Below, one piece after another: positions 57,023 through 64,000 of a DNA stretch of 64,000 bases. This stretch comes from a virus, in the IMG/VR virus record IMGVR_UViG_3300036939_000082, positions 1 through 64,000 of that record; one strand, 5' to 3'. The notes under the pieces are model-generated. The model was not told where the DNA came from. It did not search any database and was given only the letters and a program-made list of their open reading frames with translations. Each line of letters opens with the position of its first letter. The first letter of the stretch is position 1. A program made the translations under genes and the position numbers.

Positions 57023-58276
57023 ATGTTGTGTGCAACTGAATTTAGTGGGGCTGGGACAGTCGATCATGCTTTCAAGCGACGCGGTGGAAAAATAGTTTTT
57101 GCAGTTGAATATTGGAAAAAAATGGCAGATGAGATGTACATCCCAAATCATGGAGCTGAACATCTTTTAATCTCAAAAGTCCAAGATATGTGTACAGAAA
57201 GTTTTAAAATTGGTAAAGGCAATTTAGATATATTTTGGGCATCACCGGAATGCGACGAATTTTCAAAAGGCAAAAAAGGTGGTGCAGAAGGGCTAGAGCA
57301 GACGAGTTCTGCTTTTGCGATCGCCGACCACATCAAAATATTGATGTCGAAGTGTGTGGTTATCGAAAACGTCGAGGGCTACGTTGGCTCTAGGAGTTAC
57401 AACCATTTGAAACTCACATTGAGCAAGTTGTTTTATAGCACACAGACTTTCCTGTTAAATGCCGCTGACTACGGAACGCCGCAAACCAGGAAGCGGATGT
57501 ACCTGATTGCAACTCGCAAAGACATTGGCTCAGTACCGGCGATCGCCCCAACACACGCCAAGCATCCGATGCCTTCACTGTTTGGCGATCCTATCAAACC
57601 TTGGAAAGGTTGGCTTGAGGCGGTAGCAGACTTGTTGCCCGATCGCCCTTACTATACCTGGAATTCGGAAAAATCTGATTGGGTGTTCCATCAAACCAAT
57701 GGCGACCGCATGACCAACGGTTTAGCTAAGTGGCAGATGAATCGACTGAAAGAGGCGATCGCCTTTGGCAAACTCAAGGAATTCAGTTCCTTAATAGTAG
57801 ACGGTAAAAATGCTGGTCGCGAAATCACCTTTTGCAATGAGCAAAAGCCTGCCTACACGATCGTCGGCAGTTGCAATTCAGAAAGTCACTGGCCGACAGC
57901 CATACTTGTTCCGGGGGCAAACGCTGGCAACAATTCTCCAACTGTTCGGTTAGGTGACAAGCCAACAGTAACGATAACTCCGGGCGTATACCCTACGGGA
58001 GTGCTGTCGGGCGATCGGATAAAACTGAATCCGCTAAAAACCCCTGAATCTCAACTTCAAATCATTCTCGAAAACTGCATTTTTGTGAAATTTTCCACAA
58101 GAATGCTGGCGAGGTTGCAGGGGCTGAGTGACGACTACAAATTGCCTAATAACAATGCACTTGCTAGCGAAGGAATCGGCAACGGCGTTGCCGTAGAAGT
58201 TGCTGAAGCTATTTATACGGCACTTGAAAAACAAATTAATCGTAGTAGTAACGGATTCCAACGTCATGCTTGTTGA
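57023..58276 (+). CDS. C5-cytosine methyltransferase homologue 2 with PEC motif
   Basis: 417 aa. Motif I ATEFSGAGTVDHAF; motif VI VIENVEGYV; motif VIII AADYGTPQTRKRMYLIA; motif X region RLQGLSDDY...GIGNGVAVEV. Motif IV reads WASPECDEFS, so the catalytic Cys77 is preceded by Glu rather than Pro, and Asp follows in place of Gln. Some phage relatives I remember share this 'SPEC' form. It may transfer something other than methyl, or use a different activation. It is overlapped by 11 bp by the next gene. Confidence 0.82.
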   Translation: MLCATEFSGAGTVDHAFKRRGGKIVFAVEYWKKMADEMYIPNHGAEHLLISKVQDMCTESFKIGKGNLDIFWASPECDEFSKGKKGGAEGLEQTSSAFAIADHIKILMSKCVVIENVEGYVGSRSYNHLKLTLSKLFYSTQTFLLNAADYGTPQTRKRMYLIATRKDIGSVPAIAPTHAKHPMPSLFGDPIKPWKGWLEAVADLLPDRPYYTWNSEKSDWVFHQTNGDRMTNGLAKWQMNRLKEAIAFGKLKEFSSLIVDGKNAGREITFCNEQKPAYTIVGSCNSESHWPTAILVPGANAGNNSPTVRLGDKPTVTITPGVYPTGVLSGDRIKLNPLKTPESQLQIILENCIFVKFSTRMLARLQGLSDDYKLPNNNALASEGIGNGVAVEVAEAIYTALEKQINRSSNGFQRHAC

Positions 58277-58556
58277 ACAAGAAATTATTTATTGGAAACG
58301 ACAACATCCACCACTCCTAATTCCAGCAATCGCCGGAAAACGTTTTTCAATAGGAATTGACCCGCTTGACAACACTCGCTTTGTCTTGATATGGAAAAAT
58401 ACTGGTACTGTAGCTTATGAATTTGTCACCGCACAATGCTTAGTGGGTTGTTTCAAAGAGCTGGAATTTTCCGATTCTAAATTAGATGACAATCGCTTGT
58501 TGTTTCTTGATCTTGTAGAAAAATGGCGGTCTATTGAGCGTGACACACAACTATAA
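58266..58556 (+). CDS. Hypothetical protein coupled to methyltransferase 2
   Basis: 96 aa from ATG at 58266, overlapping the methyltransferase stop. Beta-rich with KRFSIGIDPLDNTRFVLIWKNTGTVAYEF. No family recognised. Confidence 0.55.
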   Translation: MLVEQEIIYWKRQHPPLLIPAIAGKRFSIGIDPLDNTRFVLIWKNTGTVAYEFVTAQCLVGCFKELEFSDSKLDDNRLLFLDLVEKWRSIERDTQL

Positions 58557-58613
58557 CGTCACACTTGTTAATAGAAAAATGTCCACTGAACCGAACGCAA
58601 CAAAACAAAAAAC

Positions 58614-59357
58614 ATGAAACCAGTAACTCAAGAACGAATCCTAAAAGCTTTGGATAAATTATTCACTCGGACGCACAATAGTAAAACAATGAAGCAGACC
58701 CAAGCTTTTGCGCTGCACGGTCTGAAAACTTTGACTGGTTCATTGCAACCAATTGATAGCGACAAACTGGAGTTGGAACTTTCACTGATTGAAGGTGATC
58801 GACCCACCAGTCGCGCAGATTTTTCCGCCAAACTGAATCGCTTAATGGATATTCATCACGAAAGGCGATCTCGTATTCTCGACATTCAAGTTAAGCATCG
58901 GGTCAGTGGATTAGAGTGGCAGCATATTGAGCAGACTGAAACAAGTAGCAATTTTTACTTTTTAACTTTCAATCCTCTGTTGCGACAAATTCCCAGTGAT
59001 ATGCAATTGTTAGCAAAGCAAAAGCCTTACGTTGTTCAACACTGGATTGATTATGCTGTCACTGCTATTTTGACGGTCTATCAGAATGTTGAGGATGAAT
59101 GGCAGCCTACAGCGCTTGATCGAGTCTGGACAAAGAGTTCTGAGTTTGATTGGGCTATGATTTCGATTGATAAGTATTACCTTTCGCCAAAAATGATGAA
59201 AGTTAGGGGTTTTGATAGCCCGCAAAAAAAACCTGAGATGCCTGACGATAAATTACACGTTGAATGCGACTTGACGATCGGGAGAGGCGAAGATTTTGAC
59301 AGTATTGATGCAGACATTCTTTGGTTCCGTGCCACTAATCATCAACTAAACTTTTAA
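58614..59357 (+). CDS. Hypothetical protein
   Basis: 247 aa. The leader GCAACAAAACAAAAAAC precedes ATG. No family recognised; aromatic residues and FYFLTFNPLLRQIP. Followed by a good terminator. Confidence 0.55.
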   Translation: MKPVTQERILKALDKLFTRTHNSKTMKQTQAFALHGLKTLTGSLQPIDSDKLELELSLIEGDRPTSRADFSAKLNRLMDIHHERRSRILDIQVKHRVSGLEWQHIEQTETSSNFYFLTFNPLLRQIPSDMQLLAKQKPYVVQHWIDYAVTAILTVYQNVEDEWQPTALDRVWTKSSEFDWAMISIDKYYLSPKMMKVRGFDSPQKKPEMPDDKLHVECDLTIGRGEDFDSIDADILWFRATNHQLNF

Positions 59358-59376
59358 ACAACATTTACAAAATAAA

Positions 59377-59413
59377 AACCCGACGCAATCGAGGGATTGA
59401 ATCGGGTTTTTTT
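59377..59413 (+). terminator. Intrinsic terminator
   Basis: AAACCCGACGCAATC / GATTGAATCGGGTTT with T run to 59413. Confidence 0.7.
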
Positions 59414-59421
59414 AGTGACAA

Positions 59422-60048
59422 CTCAAGGGAGTTGTCGGCAATCTAGTCGAGGGACTTAATCGCCCGTTATTGATTGACCATCAACCAGTCCACAAGGGCT
59501 GGCTTTTTGGCTGATTTTTTAGGCTTTGCAACTGAGGAGCTGCTTTCCGCAATTAACTCGCGGAGTTTCAGTATGGTGAGCTGGTTGAGCTCGCGTTTAG
59601 ATTTTTTCTTTTTGGGTGTACGTTGGACGTACACCCCTGGGAACGACAGAGCTAATATTTCTGTTTGTTTCCCAATAGTAATTACCTTGCCGAGGGGTTC
59701 GGTAGTTACTGGGACGATCGCCTCAAGGGATTTGATCGCCTCATCTGGTTCTGCAACCGCCAACTCAAGGGAGCGGGCGATCGCGCTTGTGACCTGATAC
59801 TCGAATGCAGTTCTTTCCAAGGGGATAGGTGCTGCACCGACAAGCATCAGCGTTGTGAGTGCGACTGGTAACTCAAGGGAGTTGGTCGCAGGTTGTGGTT
59901 TACGCTGGGCGCTCGACTCAAGGGAGGCGATCGCTGCTTTCTCAAACGCAGTTCTTTCCGAGGGGAAAGATTTTGCATTTAAAATAGAGGTTGGGCGATC
60001 GTTATTAGTCGGTTTTGGGATTGTCGATATCATCCAATTCTCAAGGGA
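59422..60048 (-). repeat. Six copies of CTCAAGGGA in and behind the next gene
   Basis: At 59422, 59722, 59764, 59872, 59917 and 60040. Five fall in the same codon phase of the minus-strand gene (Ser-Leu-Glu); the copy at 59419-59434 is a perfect dyad CAACTC-aagg-GAGTTG downstream of the stop. Confidence 0.7.
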
Positions 60049-60285
60049 GGTTTGAAGGGTGTCAACAATGCCGTCGATCGCGGACAAGAGCCAGTTAAAG
60101 CCACTCAGTGCCTGCTGAATGGCTTTAACTGCTTTGCAGGCAACCTTGGCAACAAATAGGATTGTCGCCAAGATTACTTGCACTACTTCGATTGCAGACT
60201 GAATCAGTCTGATGATTAAGTTCAGTGTTGCCAATACGAAGACTGCCAGCATTGCTACTGACATGAAAATGTTTTGAAGTTTCAT
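59467..60285 (-). CDS. Membrane protein with SLE repeats and Rho-N/SAP-like tail
   Basis: 272 aa. A long hydrophobic N-terminus (MLAVFVLATLNLIIRLI, then VVQVILATILFVAKV) spans the membrane or inserts amphipathically. The middle carries internal repeats, ERTAFE(K/Y)...(S)LE twice, and five SLE triplets. The last 45 residues (REL.QLTILKLRELIAE...KKPALVDWLM) look like a Rho-N/SAP motif, which binds nucleic acid. The combination suggests a membrane-tethered DNA- or RNA-binding protein. The leader AACACAAAACAATC abuts ATG. Confidence 0.55.
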   Translation of the reverse strand: MKLQNIFMSVAMLAVFVLATLNLIIRLIQSAIEVVQVILATILFVAKVACKAVKAIQQALSGFNWLLSAIDGIVDTLQTSLENWMISTIPKPTNNDRPTSILNAKSFPSERTAFEKAAIASLESSAQRKPQPATNSLELPVALTTLMLVGAAPIPLERTAFEYQVTSAIARSLELAVAEPDEAIKSLEAIVPVTTEPLGKVITIGKQTEILALSFPGVYVQRTPKKKKSKRELNQLTILKLRELIAESSSSVAKPKKSAKKPALVDWLMVNQ

Positions 60286-60462
60286 GATTGTTTTGTGTTC
60301 TAAATTACTTGCAAAATATTTGTGAAGTGTTATTTTGCCTATACTTAATTATAACTTATAATTACACAATATACAACAATTTTAGATGTTTATTGATGGA
60401 TTTATACGAAAAAGCCTCGGAATTAAATTCCAAGACTTTTCAGTTAAATCGTTATTACTGCT

Positions 60463-60597
60463 TTACCATTGTCTTATATATTCGCCTCTAGATTCGTCCC
60501 AGACATAAGTTTGCTGAACGGGAAAAGGTGGAGGTAAAGCACGGTCTTTATCGCTAGGAGGAGGAGGTGGTACTATCTTATCTATTCCTGGTGGCAT
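60463..60597 (-). CDS. Tiny Pro-rich protein
   Basis: 44 aa with a poly-Pro run (VPPPPPS) and YVWDESRGEYIRQW at the end. The leader AAGCACAAAACT precedes ATG. No family recognised. Confidence 0.45.
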   Translation of the reverse strand: MPPGIDKIVPPPPPSDKDRALPPPFPVQQTYVWDESRGEYIRQW

Positions 60598-60639
60598 AGT
60601 TTTGTGCTTGTTTGTTATAACAATCTAATTATAATACAT

Positions 60640-61680
60640 TTAATTGCTAATGTTACGCATTAATACCTTGAAACTCATTGTAGGCAAGCTTCCGCTTTTG
60701 ATATAATTTTGCGTTCCCTTTTTTAAACTTCCAACTACTTGCAGCCCGATCGCCAGGTCGTGTGGCGGGGAATAAACACTACCACTTTGCTGAATCAGTG
60801 ACATCAACCCGATCGCCACCTGTCTCGCTTCGCCTTCTTTCGATGCGATGCAGGAAATTTCGATCGCCCGATCGCTTCCGTAAACCAGCGGCACTTTAAT
60901 GCTTTCGTTTTCTGAAACTTGAATGGCATCTTCCCATTGTGGTCGGTGGTGAACGCCTTCTTCGATTTCGCGAATCACGACGCAGGGAACAGTCGATATT
61001 TGGTAGAGGTACTGACTGAACTCGACGCTGGGACACACAGAGAATAGCAGTTGCCCGATCGCCCCACCTGTTAATTTTTCAGAAAGCTGTATATTTCCCA
61101 ATTCTGGTACGGGCGTCGCCGAGACAGGGAGCTGATTGAATAGCTGGAATTTTACGTCTGTCAGAGCGCTTCCGTCAAAGCCCTGTGGGAAAGGGGTTGA
61201 ATATCCGTCGCTGTTGATTGCCACGTTCTGGGAAAAGGCGATCGGCGTTTTCAGTTTCTGAGGCAGTGCGGTTTCCAGAAGGTATTCCACTATGTCCTGG
61301 CGGACGCAGTAGCCTACCTTTAGTTCTTTAAACAATGAGTTAGGTTCAATTTTAACTAAAAACTGAATTGCTCCAGCCCATTTAGATATTCCCGCCCGAA
61401 TTTCCGCAGGTGTGGCAAAAACAGGAAATTCAGATTCTTCCCAGCGCCCGTTAGTGAAGTAAAACCAATTGTCGCCCGTTGAGGTGATCGCCGCGCTCAT
61501 TTTGCCAAACCCGTTCAACTCAAATCCCATCCAACTGTCTGCAAGTCTTGGGTGAAGGATAGGAAGCAAGATTTCTGCTGCATTCTTTCGATCTTTGGTT
61601 GTCCAGAATTTGTCAAATTTTACTAGATTTTTATAGGCGATCGGGGCGATCGAATTGTCAAAAGTACGAATAACTTGCAT
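60640..61680 (-). CDS. Probable tail/virion structural protein
   Basis: 346 aa from ATG at 61680; upstream in-frame sequence is A+T-rich and promoter-like. Beta-rich with many HIP1 sites, as in other virion genes here. It lies on the same strand as the gp10-like gene. No specific family recognised; a tail adaptor or baseplate role is inferred from context. Confidence 0.45.
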   Translation of the reverse strand: MQVIRTFDNSIAPIAYKNLVKFDKFWTTKDRKNAAEILLPILHPRLADSWMGFELNGFGKMSAAITSTGDNWFYFTNGRWEESEFPVFATPAEIRAGISKWAGAIQFLVKIEPNSLFKELKVGYCVRQDIVEYLLETALPQKLKTPIAFSQNVAINSDGYSTPFPQGFDGSALTDVKFQLFNQLPVSATPVPELGNIQLSEKLTGGAIGQLLFSVCPSVEFSQYLYQISTVPCVVIREIEEGVHHRPQWEDAIQVSENESIKVPLVYGSDRAIEISCIASKEGEARQVAIGLMSLIQQSGSVYSPPHDLAIGLQVVGSLKKGTQNYIKSGSLPTMSFKVLMRNISN

Positions 61681-61748
61681 TAATTCAGAAGTTAAAACTA
61701 TAAATTTGAAATTATACAATAAAATAAGACCAAAAGCTCTATTTAACG

Positions 61749-61777
61749 TTGAATTTAATATATTTCTATGATATAAT
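61749..61777 (+). promoter_or_regulatory. Promoter TTGAAT-17-TATAAT
   Basis: TTGAAT 61749-61754 and TATAAT 61772-61777, followed by the leader AATAAACACAAAACAAGGCATT and ATG at 61806. Confidence 0.6.
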
Positions 61778-61805
61778 AATAGTAATAAACACAAAACAAG
61801 GCATT

Positions 61806-62099
61806 ATGAGCTTAAATAATCACGTCAATCGGAGCAATCCGATCAAATTTGTGATGGAATTTTTCCCGGTGGTAGCTTCTTTGTTGGAATTCGGCGAGGC
61901 AATCGTCGAAACAGTTGAGATGTCCTACATTCATGGATTTATAATACATATCCCTGTTCACTTTATAAGTGAAGTTGTAGGGTTGACACTAGCTCAATAC
62001 GCCATCGCATTCTTAATAGCCTATAAAAGTAAGTGGTCAAAACACTCTGTGAACGCAACTTTAGAAGTAGTATTACTACTATATTGCGTGTTTAATTAA
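61806..62099 (+). CDS. Small membrane-associated protein
   Basis: 97 aa from ATG at 61806. Hydrophobic stretches FFPVVASLLEFGEAIV, GFIIHIPVHFISEVVGLTLAQYAIAFLIAY and LEVVLLLYCVF. Inserted on the opposite strand between two tail genes, so probably a moron. Confidence 0.5.
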   Translation: MSLNNHVNRSNPIKFVMEFFPVVASLLEFGEAIVETVEMSYIHGFIIHIPVHFISEVVGLTLAQYAIAFLIAYKSKWSKHSVNATLEVVLLLYCVFN

Positions 62100-62102
62100 G
62101 AC

Positions 62103-62145
62103 ATAAAGCCGTAAGACAAAAAGTTTTACGGCTTTATTTTTTTGT
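62103..62145. terminator. Bidirectional terminator
   Basis: ATAAAGCCGTAA...TTACGGCTTTAT with a T run; it ends both the membrane protein gene and, overlapping its stop, the minus-strand gp10-like gene. Confidence 0.7.
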
Positions 62146-62671
62146 TTTTACCAAAGACAATATTATTGAAGTCTCGCTTCAGCCTAATTTTTGCTTCATC
62201 GATCGCCCGATGGATGGAATCGCTCCAAGATCCGCGACCCGGTACGACGATCGCCATCGTATCGGTTCGCAAGAAGATTCCCCTCGAAGCAAGGAAGCCT
62301 CGCATTTTTGGGGTAAGGGTAATTGTGGCTCCCCTGTCTTGGACTATCGCCACCACGGTCGGTTTGCCGGATGGAATTCCTACCCAGGCGATCGCGCCCT
62401 TGGCGTTAGCCTTGCTTCCAAATTCTATGTGATTTAAGATGCCGGAGCCGTCGGGTTCCCCGTACTGGCTGTAAAGATACTCGGTTGCTTCCGACAGCGG
62501 AGGAGGCGCGCCGCCCCTACCCTGTGTCGCCAAGTGCGATTGGTAGGTTTCTTCAAAATCCTGCGCTGACTCCTCCGCCCATTTTTGCCCAGTCGGCACT
62601 ACTTGTTTTTGGATTTGAGTTAGGCGCGATCGGAGTGCAGGAAACTCGTTTTTAGTTACTTTAAATTTCAT
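62126..62671 (-). CDS. HK97 gp10/gpS-like tail completion protein
   Basis: 181 aa. RSRLTQIQKQVVPTGQKWAEES at the start, a low-complexity middle (GRGGAPPPLSEATEYL), then a beta-rich part and a final helix (SWSDSIHRAIDEAKIRLKRDFNN). The order (helix, loop, beta sheet, 'A...a...i...i..') is that of head-tail joining or virion morphogenesis proteins. Moderate confidence. Confidence 0.5.
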   Translation of the reverse strand: MKFKVTKNEFPALRSRLTQIQKQVVPTGQKWAEESAQDFEETYQSHLATQGRGGAPPPLSEATEYLYSQYGEPDGSGILNHIEFGSKANAKGAIAWVGIPSGKPTVVAIVQDRGATITLTPKMRGFLASRGIFLRTDTMAIVVPGRGSWSDSIHRAIDEAKIRLKRDFNNIVFGKNKKIKP

Positions 62672-62683
62672 AGTTTATTTTAC

Positions 62684-62712
62684 TTGTTTAGACTTTATTT
62701 CTTTGTTATAAT
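62684..62712 (+). promoter_or_regulatory. Promoter TTGTTT-17-TATAAT
   Basis: TTGTTT 62684-62689 and TATAAT 62707-62712, then AGTAACACAAATGTAAACAA before ATG 62749. Same cassette as at 63201 and 63564. Confidence 0.7.
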
Positions 62713-62748
62713 AATAAAGTAACACAAATGTAAACAAAAGCAAATTCC

Positions 62749-63138
62749 ATGACAACTACATTTCCTAAAGCTACACTGACAAAAGTAGATTTTACGTCAG
62801 ATCCATTCGTTTTTCGTAGACCCGATGATTCGTTAATAAGTAAACGGGTACTGGTTGACTGTCATAAAGCAAGCCAGCCTATTACAATATCCCTTTACGA
62901 TTATCGTGGATATCACTGTTCTATCTGGATAAAAGATACTCACTGCTTAACTGGACACGGGAAAGGCTCAACCATTTTAAAAGCCTTAGTTGGAGCTTTA
63001 AATGAGATTGGCATCACTTTTGAAACACCAATACCCGAAAACCTCACAACTCAAGAACAAATAGAGGGTGTCATGCACGCGATTGCAGATGCACTGCAAA
63101 TCAACCAATCAAGAGTGATCACACACGCTTGGACATAA
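62749..63138 (+). CDS. Hypothetical protein
   Basis: 129 aa. Mixed alpha/beta (ISLYDYRGYHCSIWIKDTHCLTG). No family recognised. Own promoter and terminator. Confidence 0.55.
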   Translation: MTTTFPKATLTKVDFTSDPFVFRRPDDSLISKRVLVDCHKASQPITISLYDYRGYHCSIWIKDTHCLTGHGKGSTILKALVGALNEIGITFETPIPENLTTQEQIEGVMHAIADALQINQSRVITHAWT

Positions 63139-63160
63139 TTGACACCATAAACTAAGCGGT

Positions 63161-63199
63161 AAAAGCCCGTAGCTTAATTAATAAGCTACGGGCTTTTTA
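63161..63199 (+). terminator. Terminator abutting the next promoter
   Basis: AAAAGCCCGTAGCTT-aattaat-AAGCTACGGGCTTTTT; the T run leads directly into the -35 of the next promoter (63201). Confidence 0.85.
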
Positions 63200-63200
63200 T

Positions 63201-63229
63201 TTGTTTGAATTATTATTGTTTGGTATAAT
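63201..63229 (+). promoter_or_regulatory. Promoter TTGTTT-17-TATAAT
   Basis: TTGTTT 63201-63206, TATAAT 63224-63229, then GAGTGACACAATCGTAAAC before ATG 63261. Confidence 0.7.
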
Positions 63230-63260
63230 GAAAGAGTGACACAATCGTAAACTTAAAACA

Positions 63261-63515
63261 ATGACACATACAACGTTCTCACACATACGCAATTCCGCTT
63301 ACTTTTCTTTCATAGATAGAGACAAGGAACCGAAAAGCCCAGAGGGATTAGAAGGCAACGTATGGAAAAAAGTATCCATACGGAAAATCCGCAAACTAGG
63401 CGAAACTAAAGAAAAAATATTTGCAAAAGCAGATACACCAGTTGTTTTAGTTGCAAATAACCTAGACGACTTGATTGCAAAAAATCCGGTCTACGTCTCA
63501 ATTAAAGAGAGCTAG
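63261..63515 (+). CDS. Hypothetical small protein
   Basis: 84 aa, basic, no family recognised (VWKKVSIRKIRKLGETKEK). Its leader lacks Shine-Dalgarno. Confidence 0.5.
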   Translation: MTHTTFSHIRNSAYFSFIDRDKEPKSPEGLEGNVWKKVSIRKIRKLGETKEKIFAKADTPVVLVANNLDDLIAKNPVYVSIKES

Positions 63516-63522
63516 TGTTTAA

Positions 63523-63563
63523 CACAAAACTCGTAGCCTATTAATCAAGCTGCGGGCTTTTAT
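63523..63563 (+). terminator. Imperfect terminator
   Basis: CGTAGC / GCTGCG around CTATTAATCAA followed by GGCTTTTATTT; diverged copy of the 63161 terminator. Confidence 0.55.
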
Positions 63564-63592
63564 TTGCTTAACACATACATATTTGTTACAAT
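63564..63592 (+). promoter_or_regulatory. Promoter TTGCTT-17-TACAAT
   Basis: TTGCTT 63564-63569 and TACAAT 63587-63592, then GAGTAACACAGAGTAAAC. Third copy of the cassette. Confidence 0.65.
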
Positions 63593-63627
63593 AAAAGAGT
63601 AACACAGAGTAAACTAAAACAAATCTA

Positions 63628-64000
63628 ATGACAAGAACACCATCTCAAAAACAATCCATAAATAGGTTTGTCAAAGAATACAAAAGAGGCGTAGAACTTA
63701 CCAATAGCGGAACAAAGGTTAATGTAGGTTCTTGGAACTACGATTATGTTGATAGAGAAGGTTTGCGTCAATGGTTTATGTCTGGATTAAACCGTAAAAT
63801 AAATTCCCACGGTAACATCCGACAAGAGTACCGAAACTATAGCATAGATTTGTATAGAGATTGTCAAATCTATACTGCTTGGAAACAAAAAGGTCAAAAA
63901 ACCCAATGGGGTTTTGGTTTTCGCAGTTTATATTTCAAAAAACGATTTCCTGAAATACAATTAGAGATGAAAGAGGTTGAAATAGAATTCAAAGAACATT
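63628..64000 (+). CDS. Hypothetical protein (partial, runs off the window)
   Basis: Open from ATG at 63628 to the end (124 codons). Basic and aromatic (NRFVKEYKRGVELTNSG, YDYVDREGLRQWFMSGLN). No family recognised. Confidence 0.5.
   Translation, partial: MTRTPSQKQSINRFVKEYKRGVELTNSGTKVNVGSWNYDYVDREGLRQWFMSGLNRKINSHGNIRQEYRNYSIDLYRDCQIYTAWKQKGQKTQWGFGFRSLYFKKRFPEIQLEMKEVEIEFKEH

Noticed and set aside
1-64000. tRNA or rRNA genes
   Set aside because: No cloverleaf-like or rRNA-like segment was recognised by eye; a covariance scan would be needed to exclude degenerate tRNAs.
1-64000. Integrase and attachment site marking a prophage border
   Set aside because: No tyrosine or serine recombinase frame and no tRNA-like direct repeat was found, so integration state cannot be judged.

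Overview
The window is phage or phage-plasmid DNA of a cyanobacterium. The octamer GCGATCGC and its shorter forms (the HIP1 signature of cyanobacterial DNA) occur throughout, and several proteins resemble families I know from filamentous cyanobacteria; an Oscillatoriales-type host (Microcoleus/Oscillatoria-like) is my best guess but is not proven. I see no rRNA, tRNA, integrase, ribosomal or metabolic housekeeping gene.

Virion genes of a contractile-tailed phage are present but scattered and mostly isolated: a terminase small-subunit-like gene running off the left edge (1-285), GpA-type terminase (2004-4025), baseplate J-like protein (6342-7517), gp25-like wedge protein (18615-19094), a tail/baseplate protein with duplicated C-terminal modules (20729-22468), a 716-aa hub/spike with RlpA-like and M15 peptidase domains (25130-27280), a probable baseplate assembly protein (35034-36107), and two tail/neck-like genes near the right end (60640-61680, 62126-62671). 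Between them lie many short accessory genes with their own promoters and terminators.

Layout. 1-6.3 kb: terminase, an AAA15-type ATPase, Cys-rich paralogues, and an overlapping minus-strand operon with a NUMOD4/HNH endonuclease. 7.7-14.7 kb: a long tightly overlapping minus-strand operon built round a membrane-anchored P-loop ATPase, with small membrane proteins (one holin-like). 14.9-28.6 kb: nuclease, RusA resolvase, HigA-like and HicB-like regulators, HNH endonuclease and tail genes. 28.6-34.9 kb: transposon relic, a gene with an internal amber codon, a stand-alone Csx3-like protein, LRR and PadR proteins. 36.8-38.4 kb: RepA/replisome-organiser-like protein with repeated sites and a possible small RNA. 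40.9-47.6 kb: TnpB-element relics, pentapeptide-repeat and LRR proteins, a PAPS-reductase-like PP-loop protein. 47.6-58.6 kb: a dense nucleic-acid-modification island (DUF488, SSL2 helicase, DndC, ASCH and ribbon-helix-helix protein on the minus strand; DUF5131/Gp37-Gp68, zinc-ribbon protein, two C5-methyltransferase homologues and an HNH endonuclease on the plus strand). 58.6-64 kb: tail genes and promoter-terminator cassettes.

The two most interesting points are the modification island, whose DndC-ASCH-helicase-DUF488 operon faces a methyltransferase operon across a palindromic divergent promoter, and the lone Csx3-family protein, which could degrade or sequester cyclic oligoadenylate and so act against type III CRISPR. 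A recurrent regulatory architecture (terminator, then a TTGnnT-17-TATAAT promoter, then a leader of the ACACAAAACAA type without Shine-Dalgarno) is also visible across the window, as are intrinsic-terminator-like hairpins placed directly in front of the start codons of late genes.
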